64,000 nt of DNA, taken from positions 56,014 to 120,013 of the forward strand of contig NZ_WOEY01000090.1 in the NCBI RefSeq assembly GCF_013177695.1. The letters run 5' to 3'. A program made the translations under genes and the position numbers. The notes beneath the pieces were generated by a model. It was given only the letters and a program-made list of their open reading frames with translations, made no database searches and was not told the origin of the DNA. Positions 8,903-16,941 of the stretch are shown piece after piece (the stretch's first letter is position 1; the number at the start of each line of letters is the position of its first letter). This DNA is from Paraburkholderia solitsugae (GTDB lineage: Bacteria; Pseudomonadota; Gammaproteobacteria; Burkholderiales; Burkholderiaceae).

Positions 8903-10328
8903 CGCGCGCCTCCTCGGGAATCTCGATGACGTCATCGGAATACATCGCGGGCGATAGCGGAATCGGTTTGACAGGCGGCTGGCTGCGCAAGCGGCCGACG
9001 GCTTCGAGGGGTTTGCCGGTTTCTTCCGCCAGCAGCGTCAATGCCGCTTCGCCACACATGCGTCCCTGGCAACGGCCCATGCCGACGCGCGTGAGCGCTT
9101 TCAGGCGATTGATCTCGTTCGCTTCGCCACCGCGGATACAGCGCCGCAGAGTGCCCGCGTCGATTTCTTCGCAGCGGCACACGGTCATGTCGTCGGGCCA
9201 TTGCGCCGCGCATTGTGCGGGTGGCGCGAATGCCGCTTCGATACCTTGGCGAAACACCGCGATACGTTGCAGGCTGCGGTCGAGGGAAGCCGCGTCGCGC
9301 ATGCCCAGGTCCCGTGGATGCGCGATGCCGAGGTCGTCGAGTAGCGCCAGCGCGGTGCGGCGGCCGGCGAGTTCGGCCGCGTCGGCGCCGGCGATGCCCG
9401 CACCGTCGCCCGCAAGATAGATGCCCCGTACGGAACTGCGGCCGGCGGGGTCGAGATCGGGCAGCCAGCAACGATTGTGCGTATCGAAGCGGAAGCGGCA
9501 CCCGGCGAGATCGGCGAGTTGGGTTTCAGGCTTCAGGCCGAAGCTGATGCCAACGGCGTCGCACGCGAGGGTTTCGGTCTTTGAGCAGTCGGTTGAAGGA
9601 CGCCATTTGATTGCGCTCACGCCTTGCGCGCCGTGAATGCCGATCAGGCTCACATCGCGTTCGATCCGCACGCCGTGCATCTTTAGCCAGCCGACGTAAA
9701 AGAGTCCTTTGGCGAACGTAGCAGGTTGCCGCGCGAGTTTCGGCGCCGCGGCAATCTGCTGCGATAGCGGACTCGTGTCGAGCACGGCTACTACTTGTGC
9801 GCCTGCTTTCACGTACTGGTAAGCCACGAGATAGAGCAGCGGCCCTGTGCCTGCCAGCACCACGCGCCGACCGATCGCACAGCCCTGCGCCTTCAAGGCG
9901 ACCTGCGCCGCGCCCAGTGTGTAGACGCCGGGTAGTGTCCAGCCCGGCACCGGCAGCACGCGATCAGTGGCGCCGCTCGCGATGATCAGATGCGAAAACG
10001 GCACGCTGATTTCCCGTCCCTCGTGCAGCGTATCGAGACGGCCCGGTTCACAAGCCCAGGCCAGCGTGTCGGGGCGATAGTCGAGGTGCGGAAGAAGCGC
10101 GGCCATCGTCGTATGCAACGCGTCGGCTTTGTGCGCTTCGAAACCGTAGAGCGTCTTTTTCGAGCGCTGGAATGCACCGTTCGCGGGCGGTTGACGATAA
10201 ATCTGTCCACCCCAGCGGGCGTTTTCATCCAGCACAATGGGCCTGATACCGGCCGCCACCAGCGTTTCGGCGGCGCGCACACCTGCCGGTCCCGCGCCGA
10301 CGATAACCACGCGGTGTTCGTTGCTCAT
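8895..10328 (-). CDS. NAD(P)/FAD oxidoreductase subunit with BFD-type [2Fe-2S] domain (HcnB/OoxA-like)
   Basis: Protein of 477 residues. The N-terminal nucleotide-binding motif RVVIVGAGPAGVRAAE starts at residue 6. A second is at about residue 155 (GRRVVLAGTGPLLYLVA), and a third FAD contact is GIYLAGDGAGIAGA near residue 310. The C-terminal part has VCRCEE and GRCQGRMCGEA, the four cysteines of a BFD-like iron-sulfur domain. This architecture is that of HcnB, octopine/nopaline oxidase subunit A and the D-hydroxyproline dehydrogenase FAD subunit. The ATG overlaps the preceding stop by four bases, so the three dehydrogenase subunits are translationally coupled. Confidence 0.88.
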   Translation of the reverse strand: MSNEHRVVIVGAGPAGVRAAETLVAAGIRPIVLDENARWGGQIYRQPPANGAFQRSKKTLYGFEAHKADALHTTMAALLPHLDYRPDTLAWACEPGRLDTLHEGREISVPFSHLIIASGATDRVLPVPGWTLPGVYTLGAAQVALKAQGCAIGRRVVLAGTGPLLYLVAYQYVKAGAQVVAVLDTSPLSQQIAAAPKLARQPATFAKGLFYVGWLKMHGVRIERDVSLIGIHGAQGVSAIKWRPSTDCSKTETLACDAVGISFGLKPETQLADLAGCRFRFDTHNRCWLPDLDPAGRSSVRGIYLAGDGAGIAGADAAELAGRRTALALLDDLGIAHPRDLGMRDAASLDRSLQRIAVFRQGIEAAFAPPAQCAAQWPDDMTVCRCEEIDAGTLRRCIRGGEANEINRLKALTRVGMGRCQGRMCGEAALTLLAEETGKPLEAVGRLRSQPPVKPIPLSPAMYSDDVIEIPEEARDE

Positions 10329-10771
10329 TGCGTGTCTCCGTTTGTCGTCGTCGCCGCCGCCGCAGATGCAACTGTAGCGACGGAGGCAACGTCAGAGGCA
10401 ACATCAGCAGCAGAGGCAACGTCAGCGAGCCGCGTGACCACACGCATGCCTTCTGTCACCAGCGTCGAGCACGCGCGCAAGCGCATGCCCGCTTCGGTGC
10501 GCATCCAGCAGTCCTGGCAAGCTCCGATCAGGCAGAAACCGGCACGCGGCGCGCCGCTGAATTCGCTTTCGCGCACGCGACGTTGTTGCATGAGCACGGC
10601 GGTGAGCAGCGTATCGCCTTGCAGCGCAAAGACTTCGCGACCGTCGATAAAAAAGCTGAGCGGTTCACGCTGCGTCTCCGCAACGCGAACAAATTGCGCA
10701 TCACGCATCGGCGCGGCGGGTTCGGAAGACGGCAAATTCGACGGCATGGGAGAGAGGGCAGGAGAAGACAT
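10325..10771 (-). CDS. (2Fe-2S)-binding dehydrogenase subunit (HcnA-like) with Val/Ala-rich tail
   Basis: Small subunit of 148 residues. The ferredoxin-type cluster ligands are visible in GFCLIGACQDCWM and a fourth Cys in LRACSTLV, as in HcnA and sarcosine oxidase alpha N-terminal domains. Its start codon overlaps the stop of the upstream permease (TGATG at 10769-10773). It is longer than the roughly 100-residue relatives: the first 25 residues are Pro/Ser-rich, and the last 35 are a low-complexity DVAS/ATVA/AAAA tail made by a 12-bp DNA repeat (10383-10424). The tail is probably a local expansion without catalytic role. Confidence 0.85.
   Translation of the reverse strand: MSSPALSPMPSNLPSSEPAAPMRDAQFVRVAETQREPLSFFIDGREVFALQGDTLLTAVLMQQRRVRESEFSGAPRAGFCLIGACQDCWMRTEAGMRLRACSTLVTEGMRVVTRLADVASAADVASDVASVATVASAAAATTTNGDTQ
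10383..10424. repeat. Three 12-bp direct repeats inside the iron-sulfur subunit gene
   Basis: GAGGCAACGTCA at 10383-10394, GAGGCAACATCA at 10395-10406 and GAGGCAACGTCA at 10413-10424, the last two separated by six bases. The repeat is in frame and encodes the DVAS units of the C-terminal tail, so copy-number change would lengthen or shorten the tail by four residues without a frameshift. Confidence 0.85.
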
Positions 10772-11565
10772 CAGTGCTGGCCGATCAGAATCCGGTTGAG
10801 CCCATACACGCGATCGAGCAGCAGCATCGCGCCCGCTGTGATGAAGATCACCAGCGCGGAGACCGAAGCCATCATCGGGTCGATCGATTCGGTTGCGTAC
10901 ATGTACATGCGCACCGGAAGCGTGACGGTTTGCGGCGAGGTGACGAAGATCGACATCGTCAGTTCGTCGAAGCTGTTGATGAACGCGAGCAACCAGCCGC
11001 CGGTAATGCCCGGCAGAATCATCGGGAAGGTGATGCGGCGAAACGTGGTCCACGCGTCGGCGCCGAGCGAGTGCGCGGCATGTTCGACGCTGCGGTCGAG
11101 ACCGCTGACCGAGGCCAGCACGAGCCGCATCACGAACGGCGTGATGATGATCATGTGCGCGAGCACGAGCCACGCGAACGAGCCGGTCGCGCCGATCAGC
11201 GCGAAGAAGCGCAGCAGTGCGATGCCGAGCACGAGGCCGGGAATCACCAACGGTGACAACAGTAAGCCGTTGAGGAAGCCCCGGCCCGGAAAGCGGGCAC
11301 GGCCGATCGCCAGGGCGGCGGGCAAAGCGACGATCAAAGACAACGTGGCAGAGGCAAACGCCAGCTTCAGGCTGTTGAAGAACGCCGAGATGAAGTCCGG
11401 GTAATCGAGGATCGCGCGGAACCAGCGCAGCGAGAAGCCGTGCGTGGGCAGCGTGAGCGTTTCGTCGGGCGTGAAGGCGACCAGCACGACGATCACGAGC
11501 GGCGCGAGCACGAACGCAATGACGAGCGTGTGGAAAATCAGCGCAATGGGGCCGTTTTTTCTCAT
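10771..11565 (-). CDS. ABC transporter permease, PotC-like
   Basis: Inner-membrane permease of 264 residues with six hydrophobic segments. The EAA-type cytoplasmic loop is visible as HAAHSLGADAWTTFRRITFPMILPG near residues 165-190 (EHAAHSLGA then a Gly-containing turn), the contact to the ATPase. It is the second permease of a polyamine-type importer (PotABCD layout) and lies 51 bases after the first permease. It overlaps the iron-sulfur subunit gene by one base, which ties transport and oxidation into one transcript. Confidence 0.9.
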   Translation of the reverse strand: MRKNGPIALIFHTLVIAFVLAPLVIVVLVAFTPDETLTLPTHGFSLRWFRAILDYPDFISAFFNSLKLAFASATLSLIVALPAALAIGRARFPGRGFLNGLLLSPLVIPGLVLGIALLRFFALIGATGSFAWLVLAHMIIITPFVMRLVLASVSGLDRSVEHAAHSLGADAWTTFRRITFPMILPGITGGWLLAFINSFDELTMSIFVTSPQTVTLPVRMYMYATESIDPMMASVSALVIFITAGAMLLLDRVYGLNRILIGQH

Positions 11566-11616
11566 GATGATCTTACTCAGTGAGCCGATGAATGAGCTGA
11601 TGAACGAGCCGATGCA

Positions 11617-12528
11617 TTAACCGAGACTTCTGGTGTACTTGCGTTCCAGAATCCGGTAGTACGTGAGCATCACGATCAGATTCGCGACCAGCAGCAGGAG
11701 CGCAATGGTTGCGCCGAGTGGCCAGTTCAGCGAGCCGAGGAATTCGTCATAGACGGCAGTGGCCGCAACTTTCAGGCGCCGTCCGCCGAGCAGGCCGGGA
11801 ATCGCAAATGCGCTCGCCGACAGGCCGAACACCATCAGGCTGCCCGACAGAATGCCCGGCGTGAGTTGCGGCAACACGATGCGCCGCAAGGTCATGGCGG
11901 GCGATGCCATCAGCGAAAGCGCCGCATTCTCCGTTTGCGGGTCGAGCTTCTGCAACGCGGTCCACACGGGAATCACCATGAACGGCAGCATCACGTGCAC
12001 CAGTGCGATGACGATGGCGAAGGTGGTGTATTCGAGCTTGTACGGCCCTAGCCCGACGAGACCGAGCGCCTGATTCACGAGGCCGTTGCTGTTGAGCAGC
12101 ATGCTCCAGCCGAACGCGCGCACCACGACCGAGACCAGCAGCGGCGCGAGAATGATCAGCAGGAACATCGAGCGATACGGATCGCGCATTCGCGACAGCA
12201 CGTAGGCCTCCGGCGTACCGATCACGATGCACAGCAGGGTGGTCAGAAAGGCGATGCCGAAGGTGCGCAGGAAGATCGTGTGGAAATACGACGATTTCAG
12301 CACTTCCGCGTAGTTGCCGAATTGGAATGCGGCGATCGGGCCGCTCGACGGATCGAAGCGGTAGAAGGTCAGCACCAGCGTCATCACGAGCGGCACCAGC
12401 ACGAGCGTCGCAAACAGCAGGAAAGCCGGCGCGCACATCAGCCACAACGGTAAAAACGCCTGCCACGGCGCGCGGCGCGCCTTGCCGGTCTTCATGCTGT
12501 GGTTCGAAGCGGGCAGCGTACTAGCCAT
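11617..12528 (-). CDS. ABC transporter permease, PotB-like
   Basis: Permease of 303 residues with six membrane segments. I use the ATG at 12528, which overlaps the end of the ATPase gene by eight bases; the longer open frame upstream reads through ATPase coding sequence. The EAA-loop is NAALSLMASPAMTLRRIVLP near residue 205, with the usual alanines but Met-Ala-Ser in place of the more common Leu-Gly-Ala. It pairs with the PotC-like permease downstream to form the channel of the importer. Confidence 0.9.
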   Translation of the reverse strand: MASTLPASNHSMKTGKARRAPWQAFLPLWLMCAPAFLLFATLVLVPLVMTLVLTFYRFDPSSGPIAAFQFGNYAEVLKSSYFHTIFLRTFGIAFLTTLLCIVIGTPEAYVLSRMRDPYRSMFLLIILAPLLVSVVVRAFGWSMLLNSNGLVNQALGLVGLGPYKLEYTTFAIVIALVHVMLPFMVIPVWTALQKLDPQTENAALSLMASPAMTLRRIVLPQLTPGILSGSLMVFGLSASAFAIPGLLGGRRLKVAATAVYDEFLGSLNWPLGATIALLLLVANLIVMLTYYRILERKYTRSLG

Positions 12529-13612
12529 GATGCGCATCCCGTTGAATGAAGCGAATCGCCTCGCTGTTCCAGTCGACACCGACCGCCGCGCCCTCCGGCA
12601 GCGGCTCGGTGCCCTCATTCTGACAACACACCAGCACTTCGCCGAGCCGGCTATCCACGCGGTACAGCCATTGGCTGCCGAGGAAGAAGCGGCTCGTCAC
12701 GGTGGCCGGTAAACGTCCCGCGTTCGGCGCGCATAGGCGCAGCTTTTCCGGACGAATGCACAACGTGACCGCGTCGCCGACGCCGATCACCCGTTCGCGC
12801 ATGGGCAGTTGTGCGGTGTGGCCGGTCTCGGCGAGGTCGTGCCCGAGATCGATGCGGATCGCGTCGCCGTCGCGCGCCACCACCGTGCCCGCCAGCATGT
12901 TGGCCTTGCCGATGAACTGCGAGACGAATCGGTTTTCAGGCCGCTCGTAGGCTTCGTACGGCGTGTCGATCTGTGTAATGCGGCCGGCTTCCATCACCAC
13001 CACACGGTCGCTGATCGACAGCGCTTCCGACTGGTCGTGCGTCACCATAATGGTGGTCGTGCCGATCTTGCGTTGAATGGCGCGCAGTTCGAACTGCATG
13101 TCTTCGCGCAGCTTGGCGTCGAGGTTCGACATCGGTTCGTCGAGCAGCAGCACGGGCGGCGCGATCACGATCGCGCGGGCAAGCGCCACACGCTGGCGCT
13201 GACCGCCGGACAACTCGCGCGGAAAGCGGTGCGCGAGCGTATCGAGCCGCACCAGCGCCAGTGCTTCGCGCACGCGTTCCTTGCGCTCGGCCTTGTCGAC
13301 GTTGCGCATCTCGAGCCCAAAAGCGACGTTGTCCGCGACGCTCATATGCGGAAACAGCGCGTAGCTCTGGAACACGATGCCGAGGCCGCGCTTATTCGGT
13401 TTCATGTGCGTGATGTCGCGGCCGTCGAGCGTGATGCGCCCGCGCGTCGTTTCGACGAAGCCCGCGATCATCTGCAAGGTGGTGGTTTTGCCGCAGCCGG
13501 ACGGCCCGAGCAGCGAAACGAACTCGCCTTTTTCAACCGACAGGTTCACGTCGGCGACGGCCTGCAGATCGCCGAACGATTTCGCTACGTCCGTGAGTGT
13601 GAGGAACGACAT
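12521..13612 (-). CDS. ABC transporter ATP-binding protein, PotA-like
   Basis: ATPase of 363 residues. Walker A GPSGCGKTT is at residues 37-45, the signature LSGGQRQRVALARA near residue 135, Walker B VLLLDEPMSNLD near 155 and the H-loop MVTHDQSEA near 190. The C-terminal third (about 240-363) is a TOBE-like domain, as in PotA and MalK-type ATPases. It is the promoter-proximal gene of the seven-gene operon and faces the IclR regulator across 303 bases. Confidence 0.93.
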   Translation of the reverse strand: MSFLTLTDVAKSFGDLQAVADVNLSVEKGEFVSLLGPSGCGKTTTLQMIAGFVETTRGRITLDGRDITHMKPNKRGLGIVFQSYALFPHMSVADNVAFGLEMRNVDKAERKERVREALALVRLDTLAHRFPRELSGGQRQRVALARAIVIAPPVLLLDEPMSNLDAKLREDMQFELRAIQRKIGTTTIMVTHDQSEALSISDRVVVMEAGRITQIDTPYEAYERPENRFVSQFIGKANMLAGTVVARDGDAIRIDLGHDLAETGHTAQLPMRERVIGVGDAVTLCIRPEKLRLCAPNAGRLPATVTSRFFLGSQWLYRVDSRLGEVLVCCQNEGTEPLPEGAAVGVDWNSEAIRFIQRDAHHG

Positions 13613-13915
13613 GATCTGGCCTTTGGATGGATCGACACCGGTTCAATCGGCTACTGCCTCGATGGAGCCGACTCTATCTAGCCAAATTGGATCGCGTCAA
13701 TTTCAAATTCCGTTTGCCGGTATAAGATTCAGAAAAATTCCGTTGAATGGAAGATATTCGATGAAACCGGCGTCAGGTGTTCCGCTGCATGAAGTCCGGA
13801 AAATCCCTATGAATCAGAACAAAGTACAAATGGAACGAGCGTGCCGTGAAGATTCCATTCACGGATAAAACCCTCTATAGTGTTCCGATCAATGAAATAA
13901 TTCGGAGCGCTGGAG
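13613..13915. promoter_or_regulatory. Divergent control region, IclR regulator versus ABC/dehydrogenase operon
   Basis: AT-richer than its surroundings. ATGGAA at 13830-13835 and TTCCAT at 13853-13858 form an inverted repeat; TTCC...GGAA half sites also occur at 13738-13752. For the regulator gene a possible promoter is TTCCAT (13853-13858) and TATAGT (13876-13881) with a 17-base spacer, so the right half of the repeat would overlap the -35 box. That fits autorepression by the IclR protein. No convincing promoter for the minus-strand operon was picked out. Confidence 0.45.
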
Positions 13916-14794
13916 ATGAATGCTGCCGCCAAACGAGATGCCGATGCCGCACTGACCGAAACCGGCAGTGCGCCCGGTCCCGGGATGCTGGAGCGCGCCT
14001 TCGCTGTGATCCGCGCGTTATCCGAAGCGCAATCCGACGGCGGCCGCGTCACGCGTCTCGCGAAAGCGGTGGGTCTGACGCAAGGCACGGTGCACCGCAT
14101 TCTTCACGCGCTGATCGCGGAAGGCATTGTCGAACAGGACGAGAGCTCGAAGCTCTATCGGCTGAGCGTGGATTTCTTCGCGCTTGCCGCGCAGGCCGGC
14201 AATCCGAGCGGCATGCGCACGCTGTGCCGTCCGGCGTTGCTGCGGCTGTGCGCGAGTCTCGGCGACACGATTTTCCTGCTGGTCAAAAGCAGCTTCGACG
14301 CGGTGTGTCTCGACATCTGCGAAGGGCCGTTTCCGATTCGCTCGTTTACCGGCGATATCGGCGGGCGCGTCGCATTGGGTGTCGGCCAGGGGAGTCTGGC
14401 GATTCTCGCGTTCCTGCCGGAAGCCGAGCGTGAAGAGATCATTCGCTTTAACGTGCCGCGCATTCGCGGCTATGGCGTGCTCGACGAAGTGTATTTGCGT
14501 ACCGAGATCGAACGCGTGCGCCAACTCGGTTACGCGGGCCGCAATAGCGGGGTGCTCGACGGCATGGCGGGCGTCGCGGTGCCGATTCTGGACCGTACCG
14601 GCGTGGCGGTGGCGGCATTGAGCGTCGGCACGCTGGCGGCGCGTCTCGGCGACGATCGACTGCCGATGGTGGTCGAATTGCTGCGCCGCCAGGCCGATGC
14701 GATCGGCCCGCAAACCAATCCCTTCGATGTCGCGTTGCGCCGGCCGATGCACGGGTTGTCGCGCGCCATGACGACCGAGCGCATCGCCGGATAA
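13916..14794 (+). CDS. IclR-family transcriptional regulator
   Basis: DNA-binding protein of 292 residues. The N-terminal winged helix-turn-helix spans about residues 22-85 (VTRLAKAVGLTQGTVHRILHAL), and the IclR effector domain follows from about residue 95 (YRLSVDFFALAAQ, then GVLDGMAGVAVPILDRTGVAVAALSVG near 215-240). It is divergent from the ABC/dehydrogenase operon and is very probably its local regulator, responding to the imported compound or its oxidation product. The ATG has GGAG about ten bases upstream. The direction of control (repressor or activator) is not evident. Confidence 0.9.
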   Translation: MNAAAKRDADAALTETGSAPGPGMLERAFAVIRALSEAQSDGGRVTRLAKAVGLTQGTVHRILHALIAEGIVEQDESSKLYRLSVDFFALAAQAGNPSGMRTLCRPALLRLCASLGDTIFLLVKSSFDAVCLDICEGPFPIRSFTGDIGGRVALGVGQGSLAILAFLPEAEREEIIRFNVPRIRGYGVLDEVYLRTEIERVRQLGYAGRNSGVLDGMAGVAVPILDRTGVAVAALSVGTLAARLGDDRLPMVVELLRRQADAIGPQTNPFDVALRRPMHGLSRAMTTERIAG

Positions 14795-14822
14795 GCGGAA
14801 ACGAGAAGGGGCGGATTCGCTG

Positions 14823-15200
14823 TTACTTCACCGTGAAGGTGTAGTGCCCCTGCGTGCGGTGCCCGTCGTCAGCGACCGCCACCCAGGCAACCGAGTAGGC
14901 GCCCGGCGTCAGTGGGTTCAGCGCCACCGACATGTGCTTCCTGTTGGACGGATCGATCACGGATTTGCCGCTCGTCACCGGCTTGCCCTGCGCATCGGTG
15001 ACGGTGATCGAACTGAACGCCGGTTCGAGACCATCATCGAAGTCGATGGCCACATCTTTCTGCGACGTCGTGACGGTCGAGCCGGCAGACGGCACCTGGT
15101 GAGTCGGATAGGCGTGGGCGTGCGCGAATTGCGCGACAGTCAACGTCAGCGCGGCGACGAGGCCGCGCACCATGGAGGAGTTCAGGAGAGCGGTTTTCAT
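14823..15200 (-). CDS. copC: CopC-family copper-binding periplasmic protein
   Basis: Secreted protein of 125 residues with signal peptide (about residues 1-28, ending AQFAHA). The mature protein starts HAYPTHQVPSAGS, with the N-terminal His that serves as copper ligand in CopC/PcoC. The CopC beta-sandwich follows (IDFDDGLEPAFSSITVTDAQG; YSVAWVAVADDGHRTQGHYTF), with the His in DDGHRTQG. It is the last of three minus-strand genes and its ATG overlaps the stop of the previous one by one base. No CopD membrane partner is next to it, which is unusual. Role in periplasmic copper handling is inferred from the family. Confidence 0.87.
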   Translation of the reverse strand: MKTALLNSSMVRGLVAALTLTVAQFAHAHAYPTHQVPSAGSTVTTSQKDVAIDFDDGLEPAFSSITVTDAQGKPVTSGKSVIDPSNRKHMSVALNPLTPGAYSVAWVAVADDGHRTQGHYTFTVK

Positions 15201-16126
15201 CAGTTGAAGAGCGGCTTGCCGAGAGAGTTAGGGAAGATGTCGTCGAAATACAGGTGAGCGTCGAACAGGACGCCCACGTGGTTGCCGGTCAGGCGATTGA
15301 CCGGGATCTGCGCTTCGATGCCGAACTGGCCATAACGGTTGAGCCAGAGTACGCCTGGGTTGACGGTCCCGGTTGTTTGACCGGCACACGCGCCCGCCGT
15401 ACAGGTACTCATCGGGGCTTCTACGACCAGAATCAGGTTGCGGAACGGTTGCGGGAGCCCGAGGTCTTTGACCTGCGATTGCAGGTAAGGAATGCTGTAC
15501 TGCAACGTGAGGCCCCAGCCCAACGAATTCGGACCGTTATCCGACGATGCCGTCGTCAGGTTGGGACCGAGCTGCCCCGTAATCGCGAAAGGCCGCAGGT
15601 AGCTGAGCGAGGCGGGCAGATCGCCGAAGCCTTTGCCGAAATAGACGTTCGGCGTGAACGTCGAGTACGAGCTGGCGATCGATTTCGCGCCTGTGCCGCC
15701 GATTGCAGCCAGCAGCCCGATCGACGCCATGAATTCGTGCCGCGCATTCGCGTAGATCAGGTATTTGGCGCCGACGGTGACGTTGTTCCAACCCTTGGCG
15801 GAGCCGCCGTTCGGGTCGTTCTGGGTCACGTAGTCGCTGGCAACGCTGAACGCGAGGTTCTTCGTGATGAGCTTGTCCCACTCGTACGACACGGTGTTGA
15901 CGTTCATGTTGTCACCGTTGCTGTCCGGGGTTTTGATGTGGCCGAACTGGGTGTCGAATTCGTCGCCGACACCGGGGTCGTCGATGGTCAGCGTGGCAGG
16001 AAATACGCGGTCGCCGACCACTGCATGGGCCGAAGCATCCGGCGAACCGGTGAGGCAGGCGGCGCTGGCCGCCGCCATCAGGGCGGCGCGTGCGGGCGCC
16101 GCGTGCCGTTTGAAAAACGTACGCAT
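15200..16126 (-). CDS. Exported beta-barrel-like protein of a copper-associated locus
   Basis: Protein of 308 residues with a signal peptide (residues 1-34, ending DASAHA). The mature part has alternating aromatic and Gly-rich strands (FGHIKTPDSNGDNMNV, LAFSVASDYVTQNDPNGG, NVYFGKGFGDLPASLSYLRPF) and ends with Phe-Asn, consistent with an outer-membrane barrel. A CxxxxC pair (CTAGAC) lies near residue 235. I do not recognise a named family. It is translationally coupled to copC and follows a DUF2946 gene, an arrangement that suggests a metal- or copper-linked role. Confidence 0.65.
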   Translation of the reverse strand: MRTFFKRHAAPARAALMAAASAACLTGSPDASAHAVVGDRVFPATLTIDDPGVGDEFDTQFGHIKTPDSNGDNMNVNTVSYEWDKLITKNLAFSVASDYVTQNDPNGGSAKGWNNVTVGAKYLIYANARHEFMASIGLLAAIGGTGAKSIASSYSTFTPNVYFGKGFGDLPASLSYLRPFAITGQLGPNLTTASSDNGPNSLGWGLTLQYSIPYLQSQVKDLGLPQPFRNLILVVEAPMSTCTAGACAGQTTGTVNPGVLWLNRYGQFGIEAQIPVNRLTGNHVGVLFDAHLYFDDIFPNSLGKPLFN

Positions 16127-16229
16127 GATCTAATTCTTCTCCAATTGTCTTGATACATCGCCGCGTTTAGGTGCGGCGACATCCCGCGACTGCTCGCGCA
16201 GTGCGGACTCTGTTCTGGTACAGATCGAC

Positions 16230-16610
16230 TCAGGAAAGAACGGGAGGCGCACGCGGCTGGGCCGCGGTGTAGAAAAGGGGGACGTGGACCGCGTCGCGCG
16301 TTGCGACGACCGGTGCTCGCGCCACCGATAGCGTGGCGGCAAACACCGCTGGCGTGCCCGGCAGCACCGGCGCGTGGGCAAGCATGCCGCAATAGGCGCA
16401 AGCTTGCCAATGGAATGCCGGTGAATGCGAGGACTTGCTGTTCTGCGCGACCGGGCTGTTGTCCGGTTCTGCCGAGCAGTAGGTGGCGAGTGCCTGGCCG
16501 AGCCGATCGTGTGCCGCCAGTGCCTGCGAAACCGTCGGCGCAAGCGTACTCATCAGGATTGCAAGCAATCCCAACAGGCTACCGATTTTCTGAAGGCGAA
16601 GACGAAGCAT
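16230..16610 (-). CDS. DUF2946-family protein
   Basis: Protein of 126 residues with one N-terminal hydrophobic segment (residues 8-30) acting as signal or anchor. The diagnostic motif HWQACAYCGMLAHAP, two Cys and one His, is near residue 68, as in DUF2946 proteins found beside copper and heme transport genes. The C-terminal part has a second weak hydrophobic stretch. It starts the three-gene group with the barrel protein and copC. Biochemical function of the family is unknown; metal binding through the CxxC-like motif is an inference. Confidence 0.78.
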   Translation of the reverse strand: MLRLRLQKIGSLLGLLAILMSTLAPTVSQALAAHDRLGQALATYCSAEPDNSPVAQNSKSSHSPAFHWQACAYCGMLAHAPVLPGTPAVFAATLSVARAPVVATRDAVHVPLFYTAAQPRAPPVLS

Positions 16611-16941
16611 GCTGGCCGCTAAGGACGGGAGGAAGCAATGAACGACGCCGATTATGCCACGCCACTATTCAGTCGAAGATACAGGGTTTCACATGTCCGA
16701 GGTAGGTCTATTAGCATTTTTTCGGGGACATGAAGACGCATTCATGCAACGTCAGTCTCGGTCGCGCAGTCATGGATCCTGTCCGGATAGGCTAAAAATT
16801 TCGTTTGCGAACGCCGCTTGATGGCCCTGGTTTGGCCACGCTGAGATTTCTTCCTTAACGTCTCAGATTGGTCGGCCGCGCAAGTTCGGCATTCAAGGGT
16901 CGGCCCGGGTCCTGCACCGACCGTCCGTCTCCGAACGGCCA
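16611..16941. other. Intergenic stretch, about 330 bases, no gene seen
   Basis: Lies between the DUF2946 gene and the LysR regulator. It should contain the promoter of the DUF2946-barrel-copC unit. A short open frame on the minus strand (16742-16945) is Arg/Thr-rich, has no motif and overlaps the end of the LysR gene, so I do not call it. Confidence 0.5.

Noticed and set aside
7775..10771. Hydrogen cyanide synthase (HcnABC)
   Set aside because: The architecture is shared by opine oxidases and D-hydroxyproline dehydrogenases; the linked polyamine-type transporter makes amine or opine use more likely, so the hcn name is not justified.
15254..16153. Plus-strand frame across the barrel-like gene
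   Set aside because: The minus-strand gene has a signal peptide, coupling to copC and barrel-like composition; the plus-strand product has none of these.
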